Shown here piece after piece: positions 16,740 to 26,673 of a stretch of 32,810 bases of DNA. Numbering within the stretch: position 1 is the stretch's first letter; every line of letters begins with the position of its first letter. The notes under the pieces are model-generated. The model was not told the DNA's origin. It did no database searches and saw only the letters and a program-made list of their open reading frames with translations. The translations under genes and the position numbers were made by a program. The DNA comes from Diplocarpon mali (lineage: Eukaryota; Ascomycota; Leotiomycetes; Helotiales; Drepanopezizaceae), in the NCBI GenBank assembly GCA_024741835.1, contig JAENRP010000430.1, positions 1 to 32,810 on the forward strand. The letters are read 5' to 3'.

Positions 16740-17790
16740 TATTAGTCCTTTCTAGCCGCCGATAATAAAGTATCGATTAACAATAGGCTACTAAAGCTAT
16801 TAGAAGCCGAAAGCCTATTAAGGTATTAGCTAATATATAAAAGATTCGCGCATTTAAGGCTAGAGAAATTGAAGGGCCTGCATAAGGTCTTAACCTTAAA
16901 ACAGAAGATTTAAGTACTAAAGGATCGCTTAGTATACCGAATTTGCAAGCTAATAAAACTTCGAAATCAAATGCAAACTAAGCTTAGTCTATAAAAAGAT
17001 TTAATACTAGCGCTAATATCTATTAATACTGCTAGACTATTTACAACCTCAATTAAAGGAAATAATTAGTTTTTTTAAATAGTAGATAACTCTACTTAAT
17101 AGATATGAATCATTTGCGCTAAGACTAAATCTAAGCTTATAGAAAAGCTAGAAACTTAGAAAGTGATAGAGGAACGCTGGACCTAGTTGAAGCTAATAGC
17201 TATTAGGTCTAATAACGCATTAGAGATTAGGGCAAAGCTTAATAAATAGGTAAAATAAAGAGTTTATTACAAACTAACTATAATATATAAAGGTTCCTAT
17301 TAAAATGGCATCGCTAAGCGAAGTATTTAGTAAGCAAAGACTGACTATCGCGCTCTACTATAAGATACTGACCTACTATTGGAATTCTAAGACCTTGCGG
17401 TTAAGGTAGATATATACCTATAAAATAGAATAGGTAATGGACTAATAGTTAATAGTATCCGAATATCACTATATAAGGCATATTTCGAATAGAAACTAAG
17501 CCTGGATTATATCCGCGTCTTTAGAAGCGTCTGCTACTCTTACATTAGCCCGAAGTCCTGGCCCGTAGGTATAAAGAGTAAGAAGCTAATAGACTGAGGT
17601 AGAGAATGTGTATTTATTAAGTATATTAAATAGATAATAAAGCAATAGATAGTATACGCGCTAGATCTAGGGCAAGTAATCATATCCTTAGTAGTTAAGT
17701 TTAATAAATCTCGAAATAGGAGGGAGCTGTCCTTAAAGCTCTATATATTTAGAGATTCGCAAGGTATACTACTCGACGGTAATACTATTA
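16740..17790 (+). pseudogene. F1 integrase, copy B
   Basis: Pre-integrase zinc region: R-F-A-H-L-R-L-E-K-L near 16850 and I-C-K-L near 16945 (the first Cys of the pair is altered). Core: I-V-D-N-S near 17085 keeps an Asp. The second Asp is in R-S-N-N-A-L-E near 17205, changed to Asn. Q-N-G-I-A-K-R-S-I near 17305 has Lys in place of the catalytic Glu (G to A). The GKGY-like segment R-V-F-R-S-V-C-Y-S-Y is near 17515-17545, and E-C-V-F-I-K-Y near 17605. It would insert the cDNA; two of three catalytic acids are lost. Confidence 0.87.
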
Positions 17791-18389
17791 AGCCGAACTA
17801 ATAATCCCTTTCTCTTAATTTAAGCATATTAAGCGCACCTGTTAATTGACGACCTGCTAGTCGCTTAAAGGCCGAATAGATAATTCCTATTATCTGCGAA
17901 CTGCCTAAAGTATAGAATAACTTTAATATTATTATCCCTTTAGTTAAAGCACCTATAGTAAAGGATATTCCTAAAATAGGTATAAGTAATAATAAGCCTC
18001 TACTACTAAAAAGCGGTTCCTTAAATAATAAGCCTACGGAACCTATAGCCGAACCTACGTCTTCGAAGAGGAATAGAGACTTAGAATTAGAAGATACCTT
18101 AGATAAACGCAAGTCTAAGCGTATCTAGGCTATAATAGCACATAGGATCTATAAGCTCGAACTTCAATAGAGCTTCGACGAAGATAATGCGTTCTTAGCT
18201 GCTAGAGGGATAATGAAAATCTCTCTTTTAAAGACGTACAATAAAGCTATTAATAATCTAAAGAATAGAGTAGTATAAAGTAAGGCAATTTAAGAGGAGA
18301 TAAGCTCTCTTATTGCAAATGGTATATAGATAGAGGAACTAACGCTAAAGGATATAAACCTAGTATTAATAAAGTAGGTCTTTATAATT
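17791..18389 (+). pseudogene. F1 integrase-RT linker, copy B
   Basis: Acidic, Ser/Pro-containing linker as found between integrase and RT in copia Pol; few landmarks. The 104-codon minus-strand ORF at 17798-18112 and the 79-codon one at 18411-18650 are antisense shadows, and equivalents recur opposite copy C pol at 30880-31140 and 30297-30575. Confidence 0.6.
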
Positions 18390-19383
18390 AAGATATATGC
18401 AGATAGAACCCTAAAGCGTTATAAGGCAAGGCTTATAGCTAAGGGCTTTTCTTAATAGTATGGAGAAGACTACTTCGATACGTTCGCGCCGATAGTTTGT
18501 ATAAATACCCTTTATATATTTATAGTAATAGTAGCCGCTGAGGACCTTGAATATAGATAGTACGATATTAAAAATGCATTTACTAAAGCGACTATAAAGG
18601 AACGGATTTTTCTCTCTCGACCTAATAGTATTCCTATATACGCTGGCCACTCTTTTTATATACTTTGCAGTATCTATAGGCTTAAATAATTAGCCTATGA
18701 TTGGAACCTCTTATATAGCTCTGCTTTAGTAGAAATAGGATTCGTTTAGAGCCTAGCTAACCCTTATCTATTTACTTATGCTAAGCGTAGAATCAAGTTG
18801 CTACTATATATCGACGATATTACTATAACTGCGAAAACAACTACTTAATTAGATTGGTTCTTTATAATAATTTAGAAACGTTTTAATACCAAGGATCTAA
18901 GGGGAATTTATAAGATCCTTAATATCCGCGTTATAAGGAACCGCTCTACTTAAGAACTCTAATTGGATTAAGAGTAGTATATTAAGAAGATCCTAGACCG
19001 AATAGGACTCTCTACTCATACTCCTAACTTTAAGCTAAAGCGTACTCCAATCGAAGGAAAGTATAATAAGTTGGAGCCTGCTAATAAAAATGAGTAAAGA
19101 GGAGATCTAAAGAAGTACTAATAGGATATTAGAGCAATTATATATGCTATAGTATATATAAGACCAGATATCGCCTTTATTACTAGGCAACTTAGTCAGA
19201 ACCTAAAGGATCCGACGATTTGATATAAGAATGTAGTCAAGCGACTTAGAAGGTACCTTCGATCGATAATCATATAAAAGGTAAGATACGGACTAACGAA
19301 ATATATAAGCGCAAAGCTTAAGGTATATACCGATTCCGACTAGGCAAATATAAAAGGTTGGAAAAGTATATCTGGAAGCGTAG
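18390..19383 (+). pseudogene. F1 reverse transcriptase and start of RNase H, copy B
   Basis: RT landmarks in order: K-A-R-L-I-A-K-G-F-S near 18425, G-E-D-Y-F-D-T-F-A-P near 18465-18490, Y-D-I-K-N-A-F near 18560, Y-R-L-K near 18675, and the catalytic Y-I-D-D-I at 18807-18821, intact. Thumb and connection continue to Y-T-D-S-D near 19330, the start of RNase H. S-I-S-G-S-V at 19360-19380 is cut by the F2 insertion. Stops are of the Gln type throughout. Confidence 0.9.
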
Positions 19384-19632
19384 TATAGAGACCTGGAAGT
19401 GGAGGATCTCGTGATATAAGTCATATGGTTAGATAAGGACTAAGAAAGGGGTATATATAGGACTACTATTGTACTTAGAGACAGCGCGCAATGCTAACTA
19501 CCTATTCTACCCCTAATTAGTGAATTGTCTTAGTTCTCGTCTTTGGAGAGCCCGCTTATAGTGCTTCCTCCCTCTTTGTCTTTAGTCTTTATATAGGCCT
19601 ATTCTTAGGTATTGTTCCTACTCCCTCTTATA
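19384..19632 (+). repeat. F2 5' LTR, 249 bp
   Basis: Starts TATAGAGACC (RIP form of TG...) and ends CTCTTATA. Same length as 22114-22362. One base after it, TAGTGACCTACG resembles a TGG-type tRNA primer site (TGGTGACC) after one G-to-A change. Confidence 0.88.
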
Positions 19633-19962
19633 TTAGTGACCTACGTAGGGACGATTCCTTTGAGATTTCGTCTTTATACGACTTCTCCTCTTAATTCTCT
19701 TAGTTTGTAAATAAGAGATTAACCCTTTAAAAACCTCTTAAAATAATAATCATTTAGTTATTTGTAACTATTAGTTATCATTCCTCTAGTATCGACCCTG
19801 CAATCATTTAGTTATTTGGAACTGTCGATTGCCACTCTTTACTATTAACAACCTCAGATTTTCCCTTTTCGGCTCTGCTTTGAAAACCCCTATTTTCTTC
19901 CTTAACTCTGAGATTTTCGGAATTTTCGGCTTCTTAGTATGAAAAGTTTGGCGAACCCTATA
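19633..19962 (+). other. F2 leader
   Basis: Non-coding. Contains the putative primer site at its start and two diverged copies of AATCATTTAGTTATTTG near 19750 and 19803. These correspond to the 74-bp satellite unit expanded in the other F2 copy (28014-28420). Confidence 0.6.
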
Positions 19963-21585
19963 ATGGTAGTCTCAAATAGTAGTGGTTTTAAGTACTTAAG
20001 TAATACTAAGCGCAAACTCCAATTGGAAGTGTCTTCTTAGAATCTTTAGAAATCCGAATCTGATAATTTAGCCGCCTCGGCTCGACAGAACTCTAAAAAC
20101 TGCCCTGGAATCGTCTCTAGAGACCCCTTTATTCTAAGGACCAATGGGAATTATCCTAAAAGCTAAGATGAATCTTTCTTAAAAACTTTATCTTAGAAAT
20201 TAGTCTTTAACTTAATAAACCTTTACTTACTACTAGTGATTGCAGTACCCTTATTTGCTGCTTTGCACCTATTAAAGAAGTCTTGGCAAAGTATAAATAA
20301 ACTTTCTGCAAAAGCCGGATTTTCACTCCTAGGCTAGGCCTGCGAGTAGGAATCTAAAAATGCAATTTTGTATAACTCGAGTTCTTTACCTTCCCCTTTT
20401 ATACCTTCTCCTTTAATATCTTCTCCTTCGATAACTGCACCTGCTTTCTTAATATTAATACTTGAAAATATTAAAAACATTAATTTTAAACCTCCTTCTG
20501 ACCCTTTATACAAATCTTTTTAAGCTCGCCCTAGTCACTCTAAGATTGACTCGGATTCTGAAAACTCCTTAGAACACCTTAGGCCCTGTATTCGACTTGG
20601 CTCCCCTCCTCCTACTAAGACAAATAAAGCGATAATAGCCGCCTTTAAAGCTATCACTAATCATTTTCCCCTTTTTAATTCCCTTAGCGCTCCTTATTTC
20701 ATTAGAGCTAATATTACTAATTTCCTTAAATAATATAAGGAGACTTGTTATAATTTCGGCATTAGATATAATGAGATAATCAATCGACTTTCCTACTATT
20801 ATAACTAAATTAGCAAAGATATTATCAAATCTCTGCTTAAGTAGAAGCTTCGCAAGTCCTAGGAACTTCTTGCTAAGGCTCTTAAATCTGAATTTCGGGA
20901 ATTTAATAGATAGCAGATTCGCAATACTCTGGCCTTTCTAAAGGAGTTTGTTCTTATTACTCGCACTCTTAAGGAACTTAAAAACTACTATCGGACCTTT
21001 ACTCAAGTGTCGAATGCCTTGATCGATTAGAAGATTCTTAGTAAAGTTGAAAGAGGACGCCTTTTCTTACTCGGATTACCTACTGGCCTTTGAAATAAGA
21101 TTATTAAGCATTTTAGGGTTAATAAGCGTGATCTTATAATATACGCTTAATTCGAAGACTTCTTGACCTTCGCCTTAAAATCAGACCTTAGCGAAAGGAC
21201 TATTGAGGCAATAGAAAAGGAAAAAGAGCCTACCTCCTCCTTTACTAAAGATCTTAAAAGCCTAGTATAAGAATATTCGAAGGCTTTAGAGGTTACTAAA
21301 GAGGCAAAGAAAGATCTAGTAGTAATTCCCTTCACTCGCGGTCCTGGCCTAGGAGTGAAATCTGCTTTAAAAATCAAGGAACTCAAAGCCTAGTTTTCTA
21401 AACTCCGCATCTAATATTTAGAAACCTTAATCGAGGGCCTTCTTTAGGAAACTTATCGCGCCTCTTAGTTTGGAAATTAATAGGCTTTAGAAGGCAAAAA
21501 CCAATATGCGAACTCTAAATACCTAAATCTAGCTTCCCTTAGGTTGAATAAGCGAGTTGCTACCTTAAAGAAGCTTGATAATTGA
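19963..21585 (+). pseudogene. F2 gag-like ORF, about 540 codons with RIP-type stops
   Basis: From the ATG at 19963 a single frame runs to the TGA at 21583-21585. Nearly all internal stops are explained by Gln or Trp codons and there is no frameshift. The N-terminal third is Ser/Pro/Asn-rich, with an acidic D-S-D-S-E at about 20550. The core (20620-21180) is helical: F-L-K-x-Y-K-E-T-C-Y-N-F near 20728, L-L-A-K-A-L-K-S-E-F-R-E-F near 20870, and G-R-L-F-L-L-G-L-P-T-G near 21055, a pattern like the capsid-type gag of fungal LTR elements. It contains one palindromic motif in frame (T-R-G-P-G-L-G-V at 21331-21356) and one near 20328. No zinc knuckle seen. Confidence 0.7.
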
Positions 21586-22113
21586 ATATAGCTATATTAA
21601 AGAAATTCCTAAATTATCAGTTGAATTTTATATAAAGCTTGGATTTTCTTTAGCAAAGACGCCTCTTAAGTTAGTTAGGGCATATATACTTAAGATTACT
21701 TGAAATTGTCTTTGAATTTTCTTTAAAACTGCAATTTAATAGCTCTAATAACTTTAAGCTTTTAACTCGCGGTCCTGGACTAGGAGTCGCATTACTAAAA
21801 GAGGAAAAGGAGTTTCTATCATTTTTATTTGTTTACTACCGCACCTCCCNNNNNNNNNNNNNNNNNNNNNNNNNNNNNNNNNNNNNNNNNNNNNNNNNNN
21901 NNNNNNNNNNNNNNNNNNNNNNNNNNNNNNNNNNNNNNNNNNNNNNNNNNNNNNNNNAACCCTCTCTCCTCTCCTTATCTTTACGACTTTTAGGTACTAA
22001 CTCTACTTGCACTTATTATTCTTGCAAATAGGGATTGGTATTCTTAACTTATAAGAGTCTTATATTCTTTACTAATAGTAGCAGGGGCTGCTACTTAAGT
22101 TGGTTAGGGCATA
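21586..22113 (+). other. F2 3' region with assembly gap
   Basis: Non-coding, T-rich. A further palindromic motif lies at 21766-21790. N bases occupy 21850-21957. 22075-22113 (AGTAGCAGGGGCTGCTACTT region) holds a small hairpin, AGTAGCAG/CTGCTACT, and leads into the 3' LTR. Confidence 0.65.
21850..21957. other. Assembly gap (108 N)
   Basis: Run of N inside the F2 3' region. Size may be estimated rather than real. Confidence 1.
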
Positions 22114-22362
22114 TATAAAGACCTAGAAGTGGAGGATCTTGTAATATAGGTTATATAGTTAGATAAGGACTAAGAAAGGGGTATATATAGGACTACTATT
22201 GTACTTAGAGATAGCGCGTAATGCTAACTACCTATTCTACCCTTAACTAGTGAATTGTCCTAGTTCTCGTCTTCAGAGAGCCCGCTTATGGTGCTTCCTC
22301 CCTCTTTGTCTTTGGTCTTCACGTAGGCCTATTCTCAGGTGTTGTTCCTGCTCCCTCTTATA
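22114..22362 (+). repeat. F2 3' LTR, 249 bp
   Basis: Direct copy of 19384-19632, starting TATAAAGACC and ending CTCTTATA, followed by the GTAG duplication. Confidence 0.9.
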
Positions 22363-22366
22363 GTAG

Positions 22367-22791
22367 CAGTGCTATATAGCGGACCTTTGTCGTAGGGAAG
22401 TAGGAAGCAGAAATCAGTAGCTACCGCAAGCACTAAGGCCGAATATATATCGATATTATCAAATTGCAAGCAAGGATTATAGATCGCCTAAGTTCTAAAA
22501 GATATAGGTTTCGCTAAGTATATTAGATAAGATAGGAACTATATTAATCTTTAAGCAGATAATATAAGAGCGATTGCACTTGCAAAGAATCTATATTTGC
22601 ATAAGCGATCGAAATATATCGATATTGCCTACCACTTTATCTGCGACCTTATTATAAAGAATAAGTTATCGATCACCTATATCCTAACCGATCGAATAGT
22701 AGCAGATGGATTTACAAAGCTATTAAAGACAGTTGTAAAGTTCAAAGCGTTTAAAGATATACTAAGGTTGCAGAAGACAGTAGGGGCTTAG
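22367..22791 (+). pseudogene. F1 RNase H C-terminal part, copy B
   Basis: Continues the reading cut at 19383. S-V-A-T-A-S-T-K-A-E-Y-I near 22410-22450 holds the catalytic Glu of the S-S-T-E-A-E-Y motif (first Glu now Lys). Then A-D-N-I-R-A-I-A-L-A near 22557, and in the open stretch 22597-22791, Y-I-D-I-A-Y-H-F-I and V-A-D-G-F-T-K-L-L, the A-D-x-x-T-K-x-L end of copia Pol. Stops at TAG 22789-22791. Confidence 0.9.
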
Positions 22792-23093
22792 CAGGCTTAA
22801 GGACGACTCCTAGGCCCGCCCTGCGAGTTAGGTTACGTAGTCTTATAGAGGAAAGTTTTTAAATCGACTCCTAGGCCTAGACCGCAAGTTAAGTTATATA
22901 GTCTTATAAAGGAATATCTTTTAGGAAATTTGACTCCTAGTCCTGCCTTACGAGTAGGATTGGTGATTTTAATAAAGGTTGCTATTAATTGATTGTTTTT
23001 AATTTAGAGAGATACTTAAGAGTTAGATTAGCGCAAAAGGATAATTATTGTTTTCCTAATTGTAGGTCAATCGGAGTAAGGTCTAAGTAGGGG
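22792..23093 (+). repeat. F1 3' untranslated region with three palindromic motifs, copy B
   Basis: GACTCCTAGGCC-type motifs start near 22805, 22865 and 22931, about 60 and 66 bp apart, all in the same orientation. Copy C has the matching trio at about 29010-29165. No ORF. A purine-containing run (AGTAGGGG) near 23085-23093 precedes the 3' LTR as a possible polypurine tract. Confidence 0.8.
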
Positions 23094-23288
23094 TATTAAG
23101 ATAGGTAATATAGCTATTACTCTGATGTATTATCATATGACCCTACTGCTTAGTTAGTAGGATATTAATATATATATAGCTATAGGGAAGAAAGGGGTAA
23201 CCTTCCTTCCCTAACTCTTACTAATATATCGACTATCGACCTCTAGAAGTTTCCATTACCTACTGCGCCGACTCATTTAAGCTTAATA
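23094..23288 (+). repeat. F1 3' LTR, copy B, 195 bp
   Basis: Starts TATTAAGATAGG, ends TTAATA, followed by TSD ATCTT (23289-23293) and then F3 gag again. Confidence 0.95.
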
Positions 23289-23293
23289 ATCTT

Positions 23294-23796
23294 AGAGATT
23301 GTGCTATAACTGAGTTCAGTACTTCTTAGGTCTATGACTTTAGCTGGTCTTCTAGCCACTTGTTTCCTTCTTAGTATACTATATCGAAAAGTGCCTAGCC
23401 GATTGAAACGCCCTTCCTACGCTAAATGTATACTCTATAGTACCGAAGGTTGTCCTTTAGGCATTATCGAACGTCCTTATCTAGCGATTTAAAGTCGCTA
23501 ACTATCTAATCTTAGAACTCCTTTTAGAAGTCCTTAGCGAGGTATAACCCTCTCCTTTTGCTATCTTATAATATCTTTCGGAAGTTCTTTGCGTATTGAT
23601 CTTTTAGTCTAAGGGCCTTTTCGCTAGGTTGATCTTCTTAAGGTCTTGTATCCCTTTCGGGGTCCCTTAGCGTTTGAGGTTGCCTTAGATTAAGCGGTAT
23701 TGATAGTCCCCCTTCGGTTATTTCCTAATATTATCCGGATATTGCTCTACGCCCTAATAGGGTCCGAAAGAAGTCTGATATAGTTATGTTTTGCAT
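23294..23796 (-). pseudogene. F3 gag N-terminal part
   Basis: Minus sense from the ATG at 23796: M-Q-N-I-T-I-S-D-F-F near the start, then a polar region rich in Pro, Arg and Glu, and S-D-F-K-S-L-D-K-D-V near 23495. Reading stops at the F1 copy B insertion (23293) and resumes at 14163. Only Gln/Trp-type stops break it. This segment keeps more CG than the F1 sequence. The ATG is the first in frame after a 298-bp leader. Confidence 0.82.
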
Positions 23797-24094
23797 ATTA
23801 TTACGCTATTATCTAGTTGTAGTTAAGATACTAATTGCACTCCGGTTTTGCCTTAATTATAATACGTAATAGAACGCAGGTAAAAGAGGATAGTATCTAC
23901 TTTTAAAGTAATAACTCTAGCTGGATTTGCGTACCTTTTGCCTTTTCCCCTTTAGTAGTAACTGATATTACTTTATACGTTTAGGTTAGTATTTAAGGTA
24001 AGCCGGAAATACAATTAAATACTCCTTAAATCAAGAAAGAATTCTTTAGTTTAATAACCTTACTATCTATAGTAAAGGTGCTACTACTGATTAG
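23797..24094 (-). other. F3 leader and primer-site region
   Basis: 298 bp between the gag ATG and the 5' LTR. The sequence just inside the LTR (minus sense CTAATCAGTAGTAGC) shows neither a TGG-type nor an initiator-tRNA-type primer site, so its primer is unknown. No ORF. Confidence 0.55.
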
Positions 24095-24393
24095 TATAGG
24101 TTTTATACTAGTAATCGATATTCATATAAATATAGTTAAGTACTTATTATTAAAAAGAATCTATTATAATGTCTATCTATCTTTATATAACTGAGATAGT
24201 ACCTTTATACCTTTAAATGTCCTCCCTCCTATAGTCCCTCTTAGCCGTATATAGATATCCTTCTAAGGTCCTCCGGCTGAATAGCCGTCCGAAATACATA
24301 CGAAACCCCTTATATCGCATATGGTACAGCTATATGGGATGACCCTAGGAACGAGGGCAGCTTGCCTACTGCACAGGAATCTGCGTACCAACA
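24095..24393 (-). repeat. F3 5' LTR, 299 bp
   Basis: In element sense it starts TGTTGGTACGCAG. Partner of 6631-6929 at identical length, flanked outside by ATTAT (24394-24398). Confidence 0.92.
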
Positions 24394-24398
24394 ATTAT

Positions 24399-25770
24399 TA
24401 TAAAGACTAGTAAGTTCTCCCTTTTACTTAAACTATCCTCTTTAAAGGCTAAAGTCTTTCCTTTGAATTTGTCAATTGCTATTACTATAATATCATTCTC
24501 CTTAAGCTATGCTTAGAGACCCTTGAACTAGTCTCTTGCGTTTAACGCCTTTTGTATTTATAAGACCTCCTCTTGCAAGGAGAGAGCCTTTATATTTTCC
24601 TTACGCTTATCTATAGTATATAATAGTTTCTAATAGTCCTAGGGCTTTTAATAGTAATTAGTAGAGCTTTTATAAGGGCACTTAGGCTTAATCTCCCTTT
24701 TAGAGCTTGTAGAGCGATTTTGGAAGCTGCTTGCTAGAGCTTGCGAAAGGGTTTCGGCATCTAAGAGAGACTCTTAAGTAGTAAAAACTGCTAGCCTTTT
24801 ATTATTAATCGCTTTATTAGATTTAATACCCGCTAGGGCGCAGCTTAGCTATATTAGGTTATACTTATATAAGGTTCCTATCTACTTATTAATAATTATT
24901 TCCTCCTTTAAGCAGGTCGCTTAACTTAGATTAATCTTTATTATAATTAAGTCTAAAAAGTCAATTACTCTTAATCTCCCTTTAATCTTAGGAAGATTGT
25001 ATTATTCTATTAAGTAGTACGCCTCCTACTACTCCTAGATCTACTATTAAGTATTAGTTCTCTTAATCTTGCCTTAGCATAATATATCGCAGTACTAAAG
25101 CCTTATCTAAGACTAAATAGCCTTATTAGAAGGCATAATATCATACTTTAAAATAGATACTAGGCCTTAGAGTAAGAGTTGCTAGTTTACTAAATTGGCA
25201 TATAGGTCATTAGTAGTAGTTCCACTTATAGGAGTATCTCTATTAGGTATTAAGGAGGAGAGCTTCTTAGCTTGGATTTAAGCTTAAGCTATCGCAAAAG
25301 CTAAAAGCGTTCTATCGACGGTCTTAAAGACCTATTTTAATAGTAGTTTATAATATTTGCATTAGGTCTTCTAAGTCTTCTTATATATAAGATGCTCCTT
25401 TATTAGGATTTTATATTTATCCTTAATGTCTTTATAAGAGGCCTATAGAGGAGGAGCTTTTAACAGATCTCCTAGGGGAAAGCGGGCGTAAATCTATTTA
25501 GCCAAAGTAGCTATATACTCTTTATATAACCTTGCGTATACTATGCAAAGGTTGGCCGTTTCTAATTCCTTAAGCTCCTATATAAAGGGAGCTTAAGGCT
25601 TAGTCTTTATAATTGATTTGAATAGGAGTCTTAGATTAGCAAAAATGGTGATATTATAAAGCTTAATAAAGAATATATATTTATTAAACCACTTTATTTA
25701 AAAGGTAAAGGTATTAAAGCAAGGCTTAGAGATGCTTAAAGTATTAGATATATTAAATAGAGTCTAATGA
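24399..25770 (-). pseudogene. F4 gag, minus copy
   Basis: Minus sense from about 25770: N-T-F-T-F then I-K-W-F-N-K-Y near 25690, L-K-E-L-E-T-A-N near 25570, Y-K-E-Y-I-A-T-L-A-K near 25520, then long basic/Gln-rich helical sequence (A-Q-A-Q-I-Q-A-K-K near 25270) and K-P-K-C-P-Y-K-S near 24690, possibly a zinc-knuckle relic. It continues to 24399, where F3 inserted, and resumes in the protease at 6625. Stops are Gln-type. Family assignment comes from the adjacent F4 LTR and the protease that follows in sense. Confidence 0.65.
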
Positions 25771-25940
25771 AAAAGGTTAGGTATATAAATGAAGTTTATA
25801 AATAAGGTTCGATTGGAAAATGGAGATTTATTAATTAAAAATAAAGGTCCTTTAAGTCGTTATAAATACTCGAAAAGTCGGTCAAGAGCTTAAAGGGCCC
25901 TTTAGCCGGTTGCATATAAAGAGAAAGTATATTAAAGTGC
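25771..25940 (-). other. F4 leader, minus copy
   Basis: Non-coding sequence between gag and primer site; AT-rich, no repeats seen. Confidence 0.5.
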
Positions 25941-25956
25941 TTATAGGGCTTATAAC
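25941..25956 (-). promoter_or_regulatory. F4 primer-binding site
   Basis: Minus-sense GTTATAAGCCCTATAA follows the LTR end directly. Shares GTTATAAGCCCTA with the F1 site, so the same initiator tRNA-Met half is the likely primer. Confidence 0.6.
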
Positions 25957-26153
25957 TATAGTACGGTCGGCTGGAGGGCCTTTATTAAGTCGCTTAAGAG
26001 GCTCGCAGAAGTAAGGGAAGATGATTAATTATATTATTATCTAATATATATATGGTAAGGAGACTTCGGAAAGAAAAGGGAGAGTCTATGACTTAGCAGA
26101 GTCACGTGGAGGGTCTTCAGAATAAGTGGAGACTCCGCCCATTCTGCACGACA
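25957..26153 (-). repeat. F4 5' LTR, minus copy, 197 bp
   Basis: Best-preserved F4 LTR: element sense starts TGTCGTGCAGAATGGG. It ends abruptly against F1 copy D, whose leader aligns base for base from 26154, so F4 inserted into copy D. Confidence 0.85.
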
Positions 26154-26416
26154 AGTTATAATATAAATGCTTTTTAAAAGAAGTCAATAATCAGTTTTCA
26201 GTCTAGCTAAGGCTTATAACCTATTAAGCTTAAATAAGTCGGCGCAATAGGTAAAGGAGGCTTTTAAAGGTCGATAGTCGATATATTAATAAGAGTTAAG
26301 GAAGGAAGGTTACCCCTTTCTTCCCTATAACTATATACGTATTAATATCCTACTGACTAAGCAGTAGGGTCATATAACAATATATCAGAGTGATAGCTAT
26401 ATCACCTATCTCAATA
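26154..26416 (-). mobile_element. F1 copy D: LTR plus leader fragment
   Basis: LTR at 26222-26416 (195 bp), then primer site and 50-odd bases of leader that align with copy A with transitions only, cut by the F4 element at 26153. The right end abuts the start of the F3 LTR fragment. Confidence 0.88.
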
Positions 26417-26673
26417 TATACTAGTATTAATATTTATATAAATAATATTAAGTACTTATATTAAAAATAGATCTATTATAATATCCATCCTCTCTCTATA
26501 TAACTAAGATAGTACCTTTATACCTTTGAATTCCCTCCTTCTTATAATCTCCCTTAGCCGTTTACGGATATCCTTCTAAAGTCGTTTAGCTAAATAGCTA
26601 TTTGAAATATATATAAAACCCCTTTGATCGCATTTAGTACAGCTTTATAGGATGACCCTCGGAATAAGGGTAA
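26417..26673 (-). repeat. F3 LTR fragment
   Basis: Matches 24104-24360 and 6640-6896. Cut on the left by F1 copy D and on the right by F2 copy E, so it was the target of both. More RIP-degraded than the two F3 LTRs above. Confidence 0.85.

Larger units (their letters stand above)
19384..22362 (+). mobile_element. F2: gag-only non-autonomous LTR retroelement, nested in F1 RNase H
   Basis: Two 249-bp LTRs (19384-19632, 22114-22362) and a 4-bp duplication GTAG (19380-19383, 22363-22366). Removing it restores the F1 RNase H reading. The interior has one long gag-like frame and no protease, RT or integrase. A 108-bp assembly gap (21850-21957) lies in its 3' half but is too small to hide pol. A second, shorter copy is at 26674-28677. 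Confidence 0.88.
14169..23288 (+). mobile_element. Copia family F1, copy B: complete element with nested F2
   Basis: Two 195-bp LTRs (14169-14363, 23094-23288) are flanked by the 5-bp TSD ATCTT (14164-14168, 23289-23293), which splits F3 gag. Without the nested F2 (19384-22362 plus its TSD) the element is about 6.1 kb. Order: LTR, primer site, leader, gag, protease, palindrome array, integrase, RT, RNase H, 3' untranslated region, LTR. It is the reference copy for A, C and D. Confidence 0.95.
6631..24393 (-). mobile_element. Copia family F3, complete nested element, minus strand
   Basis: Two 299-bp LTRs (6631-6929, 24095-24393) are flanked by ATTAT at 6626-6630 and 24394-24398. Gag-Pol reads on the minus strand from the ATG at 23796 and stops near 8720. 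It is interrupted by F1 copy B (14169-23288 plus TSD) and by the TRIM (10959-11585 plus TSD). Without them the element is about 8.0 kb, long for a copia element, because some 1.8 kb lie between RNase H and the 3' LTR. The Gag-Pol type resembles a widespread ascomycete copia lineage. RIP damage is milder here than in F1 or F4. Confidence 0.9.

Noticed and set aside
17798..18112. 104-codon minus ORF with equivalents opposite copy C (30880-31140)
   Set aside because: Recurrence is explained by the two F1 copies; it is the shadow of the integrase-RT linker.
24399..25770. Transposase of a DNA element flanked by the F4 inverted repeats
   Set aside because: No DDE motif found. The repeat has LTR-type TG...CA ends with an initiator-tRNA primer site, and the piece joined in sense at 6625 carries a copia protease signature.
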